From positions 6,109,126-6,173,125 of the forward strand of contig CM057150.1 in assembly GCA_029964075.1 (NCBI GenBank): 64,000 bases of DNA, written 5' to 3'. The DNA comes from Patiria pectinifera (taxonomy: Eukaryota > Echinodermata > Asteroidea > Valvatida > Asterinidae). Each line of letters starts with the position of its first letter. Position 1 is the first letter of the stretch. Positions 11,401-21,510 of this stretch are shown here, one piece after another. The translations under genes and the position numbers were made by a program. Below the pieces are notes generated by a model, which saw nothing but the letters and a program-made list of their open reading frames with translations, was not told where the DNA came from and did no database searches.

Positions 11401-14400
11401 TGAAATGTGTTCAATTTTTCCGAATTTGCTCTGCGAATAACCTAGACTTGCCGAAACGTCACTTATTCGCGTACACTTTTGTGCTGAGCATGTACCGGCC
11501 CTTATAGGCACCAAGTTGTCATGATGACACATTTTTACCTGGAAGGAATCCAAGACTGAAGCTCAACATGGCGGTCACCAGCTCCATCCAAGCGAATGCA
11601 CACGCCAATAGATCAGTACCAAGCAGCTCCCTGGTGTACAGATCGTTCAGTGCGACGAGTACTCCACACCCGCCAAAATAGACAACTGCATCGATCATCA
11701 TGAGCCAGTAGGAGTTCACCCACGGAGTTATCAGTAGAGACAAAGAGCACAATGTGATCATCAGCACCATCGCCGGTCGCACCTCAACAAACCCCGGTCT
11801 ACGACAGGACCAAACACGGCCTTGAATACGTAATACCCACCCCTGCGGCCGTGGTGAAAGCCACAGCCTCGTACGGGAGAAGCCTTTGGCTTCGGCCTGA
11901 GAAACGTAATAGATTAACCAATGGTCGGCCACGAAGCGGCTGCATGTGAATACGACTGTTGTGATCCAAAATGAGACCTGAAAACACACCGAGAATCCGA
12001 AATGTTTCAGTTGGGCGCTGAGGGCGTCTTTGAAGGCGCCAAGCCGCGATGTCTGCTTCGAACTGTCGGTTCCAGGGACGTCTGACGAACTCACCTGTGT
12101 TTCCCCATCAGCGTCCGGGCCCACTGACCTGTAGTTGCCGTTCATCTGAGTTTCCGCTGACGATGGCCGCAAGAGGGCGCCACACACACCAAGATGCAGG
12201 GTCAACACTCCCAGAATGAGAAAGGCGCCTCTCCAGCCGTACGTGTCCAGCAACAGTTGAGTAAATGGCCCAGCGGTGACCATGCCAATGGCAGCCCCTG
12301 AAGTCCCAATTCCAACTGCAGTGGCATAGTTGGTCGTGAAACGGCGTCCGATTTCTGACCTAGTCAGAATGTGGACGACACTTAAACTAGGTCCTGAAGT
12401 AAAGATATGTCATTGAGGCAGGTAGTAAGTAAATTGCACTGGATAACAAAACAATCAATACAATACTTCTTCTTTTACGATTACTTGAATTTGTAAAATA
12501 ACGTTCGCCCTCTTAAGAGTTATTACATTTCTGTTACCCAGATTTGCATTAATTTTTCAGTGAAAAATATGTACATATTTCAATTGGCGGCCCTGTATAC
12601 AAATTCCAATGACCACAAACATGAAACACTGATAAAACGAATAATGGTGGATACATGTAATCCATAAACGAACAAAATAACCTTTAATCAACAAACATAC
12701 GAAGAACACATATCGAAGAGTGAACATTCGAATGTTTTCCGAACATGTATTTTTCCCCTCGAAAATTAAAGCGATTGTTACCCTAATTCGTAAAGTTTCA
12801 CTCTGAGCGTATACAATTATGCAAATCTCTTTTTATTTTTAATGAAAGGTAGGAACAGTATAATAATACGCTTGACATCTTTACCTGCTGCTAGCGCTAG
12901 TGTTACTGTCAATGCAACAATACTTGTAGTGAAGGAAGCAATGATAATTGACACCCCAAGGACGAAACCGCTGACCGTCACTACAGGGCGCGTTCCAAAT
13001 ATGACCTCAAGCGGCCTAGCAAGGAGACCTATATAATGAAAACAAATTGTGAGAAATTAAAGGTTATTAATAATCATCAAACGATCACCAAAATTAACAG
13101 CTGTTGATCGTTGACTCACCCTATCCAAATGTCCGGTCAAAACAGTTACAGAGAAAATGTTGACATACCGTGGTTGTTTACATCCAGCACGGTGTTTCTG
13201 TTTTGTTCTGTTTGTTTTGTTTGTTTTGCTTTTCCTGAACGTCTTTCCAGCAGTGACCAAGCCATCGAGTTTTGAACATTACTGATTGTCGCCGCATAAA
13301 ATGGATATCACGTACAGCGACAGCTCGCTGTCTGGTATAGGGTACCAGGCTACGTGCGTTAACAAACATGGTGATCCTTCCGCGGAAAATCCTTCTGTGG
13401 AATTACGAAACAGATGACCGACCGAACAATTACCAATAAGTAACCTCGAAACCGTCTCAAATATATCACGACCAGCTTGCGTATTTTTTTCTGCAGCATA
13501 CAACATATTTTAACCATTCACATCACGCACCCTAACATGAATATTTATCACGCTGTCTGGATGGAAGACACTAATAGGTTCTCGTAGTGTTTCCCCTTCA
13601 ATTAAACTTATCCCAACCAACCAAAATTGTTTTTGATGAAATGGGCACGGGTACCGGGTACGAACCACTTATCCATTACACATCTTGCGATCCATAGTTC
13701 ATTCCACTATCCACTAGGCCACTATGGCAGGCAGCTAAACGAAAGCCGTTCTTTACGCTTTAATGTACACACATGACTGAGTGATAGCAATGGTGTGACG
13801 TCGTTTTTATTTTCTTATGAATAAACGTCGAACTAGCTGAATAATCATGGCCCATTGACGTGTGCTGCCAAAAAAAACCGCGACCAACTTTCACCAACTC
13901 GTATTTAACGCTATGAGCTCCGTGCGCCAACAAAAGAGGGTGCACTTTGACCTAGCAACGATGCCCCATGGGCGGGACTTATAGCTGGTTGACGCGCACC
14001 GTTCCTTGTGTGAGACGCACGTACACCAGGGGATTTGTACTATGTGCACGCAGTGCATGGTACGGCCAAGCGTCACGGCAAAATTGCAGTCAGGCAAGAT
14101 GACGTCAGTCTGTCACCCCCAACTGTACTTTGTTTGCCGGTGAGGGGATACTTGTGAACGAAGCAGCAATAGCTAATAAATTACTTGACAGAAAACAAAC
14201 AATGGCTTTTAAAAGTTGGTTTGGTTTAAACACGTCTTGAGCTTTTTGGGTTGAGTTGGGTTATACATTGCGCTGGGTTCGGGTTGGGTTGGGGCTAAAT
14301 TGCCGGGTTGAGTTGAGTTGGGTTGGGTTTGGTTGGGTTCGGTTGGTTTGGATTTTGTTGGCTTCGGTTTGATGTTTGCGTAAGGCGCCTATGTTTTACC

Positions 14401-15729
14401 AAACGATTTACTGGTATGTTGACTGTTAACGTGTTTCTTTGAAGTAAATGACGAGCGCATGTAACTTAAAGGTTACCAGCATAACTACCACCCCTTTTTA
14501 TAAGTTGAATCAATAAGACATGCGAACCACAAAATACATGCAATGCCACGTATCCTGGATATTTTGACAACACAAAATACGTATCGATAACACAGAAACG
14601 AATACACTTTCCCACAAAATGAGCTTTGCTGGTCTCAATCCCAAAGCCCAAGCATTAAATGGGTTCATGCTGTAGTTATTTATACATGTGGTTGTTGAAT
14701 CGCATGAATCGTTATTACCAAAAATATTTGCTTTGGCGTTCATCCTGTTTCCTGCTATTTTTTTGTAATTTACACCTCTATTCGCCCATATATTGCAGGT
14801 GACTATTTTATTTCTTTCTTGTAATGGAACCAAGGAATCCTCAAGAGTACCCTATATAAGCACCGTAGCTCGAAGAAACCTGTAGAGACATCCATGCTTT
14901 TCTTAATATGGTCATATGCCACGCTTTGTTCCCCAACCCGATGGAATGACGCATATGGCTTTAAACATTAGGGAATGTTTAATCACAAATTTTAAATTAT
15001 TAATTGAAGCAGACTGGAATTTATTACACATTAACTTGCTTTCATTGCTCTTCGCAAGTTCCAAAATTTAAGATTTTACCTAACTTTCAATTCAGTATGG
15101 CCGACTCATGAATAAGGCCCATACCGCACGCTTTTCTAATGGTCCCTAGTGTCTATGCGTGAATTCATCCTAAATCGTCACCACTGACATTTCACCATTA
15201 TTCACCTACACAGGTACCGGTGCAGAGTACCATTGACGGTGAAGGTTGAACACGTTACTGTTTATATTTTAAATACACTGTTATTTCGGTTGTGTACTAT
15301 ATGAACCTAGCGACCAGTTGTGTAAAAAAATGAACAAGTTGTGTAATATTTTACACAAGTTGAGTAATATTTTACACAAGTTGTGTAAACAACAGTTTAC
15401 ACAACAGGTTGCTAGGTTCATATAGTACCCAACCGTTTGATTTTTACAGAAACGGAAGATTCCAGTGTTCGTCCTGAATCCTCACTGCTCATTTCCTTAC
15501 AATGAATGGAAAATTAAGTTTAAAGATTACCCGTAACACATATGACTGCAGTGATAATGGACACCATCCATCCGACCAGCCAAGTTTGGGCCGCGAACTG
15601 CTCCTGTAGTGTCGGCAACATCACTCCCAGACCCTTGATGAGCAATACCCACAGAAAGTAGCTGACAAACAGGCAGAGAACTGCAAACCAGCCCTGGTGA
15701 GATCGACCACGAACTTCAGTCTCGCCCAT
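8324..15729 (-). CDS. SLC16-like (monocarboxylate transporter family) MFS transporter, left-arm copy, four exons
   Basis: Join of exons 15531-15729, 12885-13028, 11539-12393 and 8324-8454, all on the minus strand. All junctions are GT-AG in phase 1, and the total is 1329 bases, 442 codons plus stop. SLC16 hallmarks: GW near the N terminus, the first-half motif TGLLARPLEVIFG, the YGWRGA.LILG segment and a following CGALLRP. A central hydrophilic loop (about residues 192-242) splits two six-helix halves, and the last exon starts GWMYDQTGSFDLAF. The family carries lactate, pyruvate and other small carboxylates or amino acids across the plasma membrane; the substrate here cannot be inferred. Relative to the right-arm copy, exon 3 has three single-base deletions (near 11782, 11831 and 11876), so about 30 residues are read in another frame before the frame is restored. 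It may be damaged or mis-sequenced. Confidence 0.85.
8500..8947. mobile_element. hAT-like MITE with ACTCGG repeats
   Basis: Ends are CAGTGCTGTAG and CTACAACACTG, flanked by a perfect 8-bp duplication CTTTTTGG at 8492-8499 and 8948-8955, the hallmark of hAT-superfamily insertion. The interior consists largely of GACTCGGACTCGAGTC-type words in both orientations, with no transposase. It sits in intron 3 of the left-arm transporter, only about 45 bases from the exon 4 acceptor. Confidence 0.85.
9080..9323. repeat. Dispersed repeat R2, copy 1
   Basis: The series CAGCGCTTGGCTA, TTCATTACC, CATGTATGTCTTTTT, CCAACCTCAT and ACCGCAA.AGCAA recurs in the same order and orientation at 47757-48030. Intronic for the left transporter. 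It runs into the outer part of the inverted duplication. Confidence 0.45.
9395..9520. mobile_element. Short foldback of the GCCCGGTTCATACTTC family
   Basis: The ends AAGCCCGGTTCATACTTCAC and a diverged complement enclose about 85 bases. It has the same terminal motif as the TTAA-flanked MITE at 20139-20323. The counterpart in the right arm is about 63811-63926, so this insertion predates the inverted duplication. Confidence 0.65.
9635..9770. mobile_element. Foldback with AAACAGAGTGTT termini
   Basis: The plus-strand sequence GGTATTAAACACTCTGTTTA is matched by TAAACAGAGTGTTGAATACC about 70 bases later, so the stretch folds on itself. It is present in both arms (right copy about 63555-63680). 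Related half-elements with ACATAGTGTTTAAAACCGGC occur near 22990 and 23550. Confidence 0.6.
10303..10308 (-). other. Empty target site of the giant foldback element
   Basis: The word CCGTAA here (TTACGG on the other strand) is the uninterrupted equivalent of the duplicated TTACGG at 59727-59732 and 62968-62973 in the right arm. Flanking sequence matches on both sides. Confidence 0.85.
10547..10673. mobile_element. CRE-bearing MITE (TGACGTCA in both ends), copy 1
   Basis: The inverted ends begin GAGCCTCTGTACTGATGACG and continue through GTCACA.TTTGTTTAC. Each end contains the palindrome TGACGTCA. The counterpart in the right arm is about 59381-59507. Related copies lie at 31661-31805 and 38649-38847. 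No open frame; superfamily not determined. Confidence 0.75.
10906..11512. mobile_element. 600-bp foldback with ATAAGGCCGGTTCATGCTCA ends
   Basis: The left end reads ATAAGGCCGGTTCATGCTCA and the right end is its approximate complement, GAGCATGTACCGGCCCTTAT. Subterminal GCGAA/TTCGC words resemble those of the GCCCGGTTCATACTTC family. It lies just 3' of transporter exon 3 and is present in the right arm at about 58558-59146, so it predates the duplication. Confidence 0.6.
11539..12393 (-). CDS. SLC16-like gene, exon 3 (left arm)
   Basis: It opens after a TTTACTTCAG acceptor and closes at a GTAAAAAT donor. Its 855 bases encode helices 4-11, including the GWRGA motif and the central loop. It is three bases shorter than its right-arm twin owing to three separate one-base deletions, which scramble the stretch following KGFS up to VRPAMV but leave the rest in frame. 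Confidence 0.85.
12885..13028 (-). CDS. SLC16-like gene, exon 2 (left arm)
   Basis: 144 bases between a TTATATAG acceptor and a GTAAAG donor, phase 1 at both ends. It encodes the segment starting GLLARPLEVIFGTRPVVT, equivalent to helices 2-3 of the family. The right arm has T where this copy has P in GTRPV. Confidence 0.85.
13170..15060. other. Intron 1 segment absent from the right arm
   Basis: About 1.9 kb between the flanking words CTGTAACTG and TAAAATCTTAA has no counterpart in the right-arm intron. It contains the SINE-like sequence, a degenerate GGGTT simple repeat (14275-14370) and a dispersed repeat (14937-15060). No coding exon is seen. Either this was lost on the right or gained here; no target duplication decides it. 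Confidence 0.5.
13640..13735 (-). repeat. tRNA-derived SINE-like sequence
   Basis: On the minus strand TGGCCTAGTGGATAG resembles a pol III A box, and GGTTCGTACCC (13656-13666) resembles a B box about 45 bases later. The intervening sequence does not fold into a proper tRNA. It lies in the part of intron 1 absent from the right-arm gene. Confidence 0.5.
14937..15115. repeat. Dispersed repeat RX, copy 1
   Basis: The words TTTAAACATTAG.GAATG.TTAAT, GAAGCA.ACTGGAATTTATTA and TTGCTTTCATT.CTCTTCGCAAGT recur at 30165-30310 in the same orientation and at 47480-47720 in the opposite one. Noncoding repeat of unknown class. Confidence 0.55.
15300..15430. mobile_element. Small foldback with ACTATATGAACCTAGC ends
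   Basis: The ends TACTATATGAACCTAGCGAC and a near-complement at about 15400-15426 enclose repeats of ACAAGTTGTGTAA. It is present in both arms (right copy about 55713-55830) inside transporter intron 1, so the insertion is older than the inverted duplication. Confidence 0.6.
15531..15729 (-). CDS. SLC16-like gene, exon 1 (left arm)
   Basis: It starts at ATG 15727-15729 with MGETEVRGRSHQGW and ends at a GTAATC donor, 199 bases. It encodes the first helix and the start of helix 2. It differs from the right-arm exon at two of about 66 codons (V/A at residues 6 and 22). No TATA box is evident upstream. Confidence 0.85.
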
Positions 15730-16025
15730 ACTGAAGCCTTGTCTTCGAGCTGGGTTTCACGAGCGAATCGATGTGACGTGCGTGTACATGTAATCGATCG
15801 AACAAAATGAGAAAAAAAACAGTACTCTCTAAATGTGGAAGATTAAAAATTCGAGTGGTTTTTCACTCTTCGGAGTAAAGTTTAAAGTTTGTTTTGAATT
15901 GGGTTTTCAATATGGCCCAGAGTGAAAAACCCAATTAGACCGCCTAAATCCCCATGTAGATCCGTCACTGAATATAGCGTTGACCTTTGGAATTGGGCTG
16001 GGAATTAGTGACTGTATCAGGCTAA

Positions 16026-17799
16026 GGCCAAACAAAATAAATGGTGTGTTTACGATAACGGCCTGAAAAAAATCCAGGTAGGTAGGTAGGGAAATAATTT
16101 TATTTTGTAATTTTTTTTTTCATTTCAGTTCTGCATGCCCATGCGTGTTCTTTCGCAAAAAATTGTATAAAACCACTATTCAAGCATTGAACATATTCAA
16201 TCGATACATTTCAATCCAAATTAATTTGTTTCGTCGGCCAGGGTTCTCCCCAGGATTTTTTCAAACATGTGGGGGAAGATTTGCTGTGATTCAACAACCC
16301 GAAAATGTTTGAACTTTAGAAGCTCTCTGGTGCATTTTAGAGCAAATCTGGGGGTCTTTATCTTAAGATTTGTCCTTGAAATTCAGAGGAGATCTTGTAG
16401 GTTATTAATATTTTTGTAATTAAAGAAAAAAAATCAAAATTGTTAACTTAAAAAAAATTAACATCTCACAACCTGTGTTTCATTGCTTCCTAACTAGAAA
16501 AGTATGCATTACATTTACATGTAAGTTTCAAATTAAGAAATTAAGGTGGAGAAAAAAAAACTTTTGCTTCCGATTACATGTCTTTCAAAATAGCGTCAGT
16601 AGGTCGAAAAATTATTTCGCCAATTTTTTGGGGTGCTGATTAATGGAGCATCATTCGTACTAATCATGGAAATCATGTCAATGGAATCATAATCAAGGAA
16701 TCATGTTTATTTTGTGCCTGGATTATTTTCATTTGCGCCACGAAAATTATCAAGACTGGCTATCAGAAGTGATTAAAACTTGCATCACCTAATTAAAAAT
16801 ATATATTTGAGGTCGGTGATTCCACTTTATACTTAACATACATCACGGCCGCTGGCACCACCAACATTCCGCCTGGCTGGCCGAACATCGCGCCGTGCTC
16901 ACGGCCCGAAAATCTTGCACTACTGCAGAAACACGCTACGATGTTTCGCCGCAAGTTCGAGCTTTGCAATCTCGTCATTTTAATGGAAAACACATACACA
17001 GAAAGAAAAGATCACGTTCTGTGAATTAATTCGCAGAAATTCTCTTTCTCCAGCGATGTTTGTTTGGTAATATTTTTTACGATCCAACTTCGGCCCACTA
17101 CATCATCATGCTGTATGATACGAAGTATGGACCGGAGAGAGGCAGTAGTCACTGGTTCCGGTCCTTCATCATAGCATTGATTCCGAGCTGGCGAAGGGAA
17201 CCAGTGCATCATGCTGTATGTTAGCTGGGAGCTGCTGATGGTCGATGTGTGCATTTTGATCACACATGCATCGGAAAAACAGGATTTTGGTCAAGATTTT
17301 GAAATAATGGCGTATGTAACGATCAAATTGTGCATTTTAATGACGTGTATGATAATTATATTGTGCGTATCAGGGGCTAAAAAATGTGATCGGCATTTTT
17401 TTGTCGGCGTATCGGGCCGGCCGCAATTCCAGCGTATCGGGCAGATACGCAGTACGCACGTTTGTATGTGGGGAGAACCATGCCGTCCGTCGGCCAGCCA
17501 GGCGTACCCCGATGCGTTTGTGCAAAAATAATCGTACTTCGTAGTTTGAGAGTTCAAGTTTTGAGATCGTCGCGATTTTCGCACGTTTAACACAGGAATG
17601 TTTGTGTCAAATCATGGTCAGATTCAAGTGTGGAAAGTGTTTTTTGTTCGTGGCAAATAATTAAAAGTACTTGAAATGTTTGAAATTTGTCAATTATCAA
17701 CCTTCAAAATGGCAATAAAAAGTTTGAGGTCGGCAATTTGGCCGAAAAAATTCCAGGTCGGTCGGGTTACCGTAAACACACCATTTTTTTTGTTCGGCC
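16026..17799. mobile_element. 1.77-kb Harbinger-like non-autonomous element, left arm only
   Basis: Inverted ends GGCCAAACAAAATAAATGG and CCATTTTTTTTGTTCGGCC are flanked by TAA at 16023-16025 and 17800-17802. The right arm has the uninterrupted site (TTA at 55120-55122 on the plus strand) with matching flanks, proving insertion. A 3-bp TAA duplication with GG-starting ends fits PIF/Harbinger. Open frames of about 100 codons at 17211-17593 overlap on opposite strands and match no transposase that I recognise. Confidence 0.8.
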
Positions 17800-17802
17800 T
17801 AA

Positions 17803-18289
17803 TTGGGTGCCAAGGTCGACAGTGTCTGTGGATTGTGCCTTAACTGTATAATGAATATCCCAGAGTGCAGACTGCTGTTATCCATTCATACTTCACACAA
17901 AGTCCCGGGAATTGTCGGGAGGTCAACCATTCACCATTTAAATGACCAAACAAACTTGCCTGAAGCTAAATATGGGAAAGATAGCCACGTCAGAGGTATA
18001 GCATTGTCCACAGCAGAACTTGATATCAGTACCATACCGTCCGTGCGCTCACACGCACAACCCGCGCGGACATGCAGCAATCCACCTGCCGCATTAATCG
18101 AACACCTTTATATCAAGGTCCTTGGGACTTAACGAATGACCTTGTTATAACAGGTACCTTGTATTAACAGTATTGGAAAACAAAGAAAACAAAGACTTGG
18201 GACCTCAAATTGTGCTTGTTATAAGCAGGACCTTGTATTAACAGTGCTCTTCTTATCAGGGTTCGACTGTATACATTTTCTTGTGTCCG
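17803..18289. repeat. Arm sequence including a pogo/Tc1-like MITE end
   Basis: Bases about 18100-18275 repeat ACCTTGTATTAACAGT and end CAGGGTTCGACTGTATA, matching the CAGTCGAACC-type ends of pogo-like MITEs. The same segment occurs in the right arm at about 53825-53880 and 54700-54830, where another element has split it. No gene seen. Confidence 0.5.
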
Positions 18290-19150
18290 TACGTCGTCCG
18301 CATTCTGACACGCGATACAAACCGTTTACGTCTCGCCGTTGCTAACGTTAATTTATCGATACCGAAATTAAGACTTCCAGACAAAACAAATTATCGAAAG
18401 CTCGGAAGGCCATTCGTGAATGGTTAGACAGAAGTTTCAGTCTAGTTCCCGTACGTGAGATTGCACGCACGAATCGCATGTTTATCGTATCTGCCTCCCC
18501 CGCTCTAGATCGATCGCCAGACTATTCACAAGAATTTTGCACAGAGCTATCGAATCACGCGAAAATTGGTCACATAAAAATTTGCTTTCTCCTGGTTACG
18601 TTTTAGAGTTGGATTTCTGGCACAAACAATCTAGTTGACATTAATGGTCAACCTATGAAGCCGTTCTTTCGCGCAACTTCTGCAGTGTACTCAGACGCTA
18701 GCGAGTCTGGTTATGGCGGTTTTGTAGTACATTTCACCGATTCAACATGCACAGGTTTATGGCCAGAAAGTAAAAGAAAAGAGAGTTCTACACTCCGAGA
18801 ACTCAAAGCCGTGTTGTACGTTTGCGCTCCATAGGCCAGAAATTATCTGGACAAAAACTGAAATGGTTCGCTGAGAGTCAAAGTGCTTGCCGTATTATTT
18901 CGGTGGGAAGCACTAACCCAGAGTTGCATAATTTGAGCATCGATCACTTGTCCACAACATAACGTCATAATCGAACCCGAATGGCTCCCTCACGATCAGA
19001 ATTACGTGCAGACGAATTTAGTAGGAATGATGATTCAGACGATTTGTCATTAAATCACAATGTTTTCATCCTGTTAGATAAGAAACTCTGTCCTCACTCA
19101 ATCGGCAAATTTACATCGTGCTACCCGGCGTACCATTGTACTGTTTCTGC
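18290..19150 (+). mobile_element. DIRS-like retrotransposon relic (left arm)
   Basis: Conceptual pieces resemble the reverse transcriptase/RNase H region of tyrosine-recombinase (DIRS-type) retrotransposons: an ARLFTRIL..AIESR stretch, YSDASESGYGGFVV, ESSTLRELKAV, and a downstream DD.DDLSL...F..LD..LCPHS-like block. Only this part of the element is present and it is broken many times. The same relic lies in the right arm, so it predates the inverted duplication. Confidence 0.65.
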
Positions 19151-19210
19151 CTTTAATTAAAAACAAATGGAAATTTATATAATTGTATATGCTCAGAGTG
19201 AAACTATAGA
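19110..19210. pseudogene. Diverged copy of SLC16-like intron 2 sequence
   Basis: The phrase around 19135-19210 (AAAAACAAATGGAAATT, AATTGTATATGCTCAGAGTGAAAC) resembles transporter intron 2 near 57215-57265 and 12795-12850. Together with the partial exon 3 further in, it suggests an older tandem duplication of the transporter gene. The right-arm twin is at about 52690-52790. Confidence 0.4.
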
Positions 19211-20134
19211 CTTTATGAATCAGAATGCAAATCACTCTGATTTTCAAAACAGAAGAAAATATTTTCGGAAAACAAATCATCCAGCGGAAACAGTCTGAGT
19301 ACCATGTGCACAACGGAGACATCTCCGTAACCAACGTCAGATATAATTATGTGAGCAATGCAAATTTTATGCGGCCCCTTGCGCCAGCCAATCAGAGTCG
19401 ACTTTAACAAATTGTAACGTCATTAAGATCATACTATGAAGCTGTTAGTTCGTGGGAAGATGAGGCCTTTTTTTCGCTAGCCACGCGGTCTGGTTCGCCG
19501 AATTTTATAAAACTTTACAGACATGTACATTATGGTGTGTCCTATCGATAAAACCTAGTTCCTGATCCACAACTTGTTTGAAAAAGAAAAAAATTGGGAT
19601 AAAAACGCCGACAATTCTACATGAAAAAAAAGAAAGAAACAACGCCCTCTATTGACATAGTCAGAAACCTTTTCTCACGCAATGGCCGTCCGAGTTCGGG
19701 CGGTCATCAGTTCTTGACGCGAGTATTTTTTATTGTTCTTGCGCGCGGACGGCGGGAACACCGTCCCACGAACACTGCAGTCCAAGAGCCAGGGTCATTT
19801 ATTTTTTTGGAAATGACCAAGTGTTTAGGTGGGTATTTTTGGAAAGGGTACACCTTGGAGAATTCGAATTGGATAGTCTTATGGTTACCTGGCGGTGGAC
19901 CTGGATACCAAGAGCAGATAAGTGACGTCACATATGCAGTGATTTGGACATGCAACAGCCGTCGAGTCGGAAATGGACTGTGTACGCAGAACGTACGTAC
20001 TACTGACCCAGCGGCTGTTGGATGTCCATGTACAACCAACAGATTGTGCACATACCAACGATGCACAGCACTGAGAAGAATATTTACGGGCCTTGTTTAC
20101 GCTCATAATTTACTGCTTAATGATATTAGCCTTG
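19211..20134. other. Arm sequence without a recognised gene
   Basis: A long open frame at 19621-20316 crosses a repeat boundary and a MITE and resembles no protein. The phrase GCCCTCTATTGACATAG with TCACGCAATG occurs at 19645-19690 and again at 20410-20455, and in the right arm at 49905-49935 and 52205-52250, marking another dispersed repeat. Confidence 0.45.
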
Positions 20135-20138
20135 TTAA

Positions 20139-20323
20139 GCCCGGTTCATACTTCATGCGAAAGCGAAAGCGAAAGCGAACGCGAATCTGTGACGTCATGG
20201 CAAGTATTCGCGCTGCGAATTCGCAAAAGTTGAACACATTTCAACTCGGGCGAATTTCGCAGCGAATGTTTCATGGTGTCAAATTCGCTTCGCATTTGCA
20301 TTCGCATGAAGTATGAACCGGGC
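20139..20323. mobile_element. 185-bp MITE in TTAA, left arm only
   Basis: Near-perfect inverted ends (GCCCGGTTCATACTTCATG and complement) are flanked by TTAA at 20135-20138 and 20324-20327. The right arm has a single TTAA at 50022-50025 in otherwise matching sequence, so the insertion followed the duplication. A TTAA duplication is typical of piggyBac-type and Kolobok-type transposons. The interior carries GCGAA/TTCGC words and one GTGACGTCA. Confidence 0.85.
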
Positions 20324-20327
20324 TTAA

Positions 20328-20993
20328 AACAGGAAAAAACGCAACCAATAGAATTTATAGAGCACTGTTTGCCGAACTAATTTGTTCCAATAAGAAACAT
20401 AAGAAAAACAGCGCCCTCTATTGACATAGCCAGAAACATTTCGCACGCAATGAGTGCAGGCTATGGTACTCCTTTCTTGATATATTCCAGCGTTTTGTCA
20501 ATATTTCTTATCAGGATGCCAAAACCTCTTCATTACAATTTAGTCCAATTAAAAATGTAAAGGTTTTATGCTCGCAGGTTATTTATTAGCTCGATCGGTA
20601 TGTTAAACCCTAGAGCAGAATAGTTTTGTGAACTTTTATCTCGGGGTAATTTCTTAATAACTTTCAGTTCTGCTCCCACAGTTAAAAAAAAAACCCAAAT
20701 GGCCATCTAGTCAGGTTGTTTGCAAAGTTTCCCTCTTTTCAATATCAGAGAAGGGACATTTTAAAAGCGAATATAGCTGAAGTTGAAACGTCTGATATAG
20801 GTGTCGTTTAGAACTAAATGGGTTACACGGGGTCTAAAATCCTATTAAAAGTTCGTGACTCCGGCAGAGAAAAGTACATTGTAAGCACAACACGAAGTTA
20901 CTCAGAGTAAATTCAACTCGATCGAAAGTGCCCAAACAAGTTTGAAAAAAAGTACATCTTGAAAACAAGATTTTTCATGAGAGCCCAAACCTT
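20328..20993. other. Arm sequence without a recognised gene
   Basis: AT-rich, matching the right arm in inverse around 49220-50020. The right arm lacks part of it next to the exon 3 fragment. The site GTTACACG at 20822-20829 is the empty equivalent of the hAT-like insertion at 49257-49537. Confidence 0.5.
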
Positions 20994-21290
20994 ACCCATT
21001 ATCGTTTTCAAGGCCGTGTTTGGTCCTGTCGTAGACCGGGGTTTGGTGAAGCTGCGACCGGCGATGATGCTGATGATCACATTGTGCTCTTCGTCTCTAC
21101 TGATAACTCCGTGGGTGAACTCCTACTGGCTCATGATGATGGATGCATTTGTCTATTTTGGCGGGTGTGGAGTACTCGTCGCACTGAACGATCTGTACAC
21201 CAGGCAGCTGCTTGGTACTGATCTATTGGCGTGTGCATTCGCTTGGATGGAGCTGGTGACCGCCATGTTGAGCTTCAGTCTTGGATTCTT
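20994..21290 (+). pseudogene. Partial SLC16-like exon 3 (inner left copy)
   Basis: This encodes the second half of exon 3, from IVFKAVFGPVVDRG through VALNDLYTRQLLGTDLLACAFAW to MLSFSLGF, followed by a degraded donor region. It begins abruptly in mid-exon, without an acceptor or the first half, so it is a gene fragment left by an earlier duplication. Its orientation is opposite to the full left-arm gene. The right-arm twin (49081-49215) is shorter still. Confidence 0.8.
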
Positions 21291-21342
21291 CCTGGTAAAA
21301 ACGTATCACCATGAAAAGCTTGTGTTTAAAGGCTGGTTTATC

Positions 21343-21510
21343 ATGATCAGTACAAAAGCAAAAACGAACGCGAATTTGTAATATTACGGCAAGTATTAGT
21401 GCGAATTCGCAAAACTTGAACACATTTCAACTCCGGCGAATTTTGCTGCGAACGTTTCGTGACGTTATATTATTCGCTTCGCACTCGCATGGCATGAACG
21501 ATTGAAGCAT
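21343..21510. mobile_element. Degraded foldback of the GCCCGGTTCATACTTC family
   Basis: Internal words (CGAACGCGAATTTGTAAT, GCGAATTCGCAAAACTTGAA, TTCGCTTCGCACTCGCATG) match the interior of the 20139 MITE, but the ends are eroded. The right-arm copy is about 48640-48820. Old, pre-duplication insertion. Confidence 0.5.

Noticed and set aside
14275-14370. Telomere-like repeat
   Set aside because: The words are GGGTT and GGTTGGGTT, irregular and not TTAGGG; a simple-sequence stretch inside an intron.
19621-20316. A 231-codon frame as a gene
   Set aside because: It runs through a dispersed repeat and into a MITE with a known empty site, has no family resemblance, and is not conserved in the right arm.
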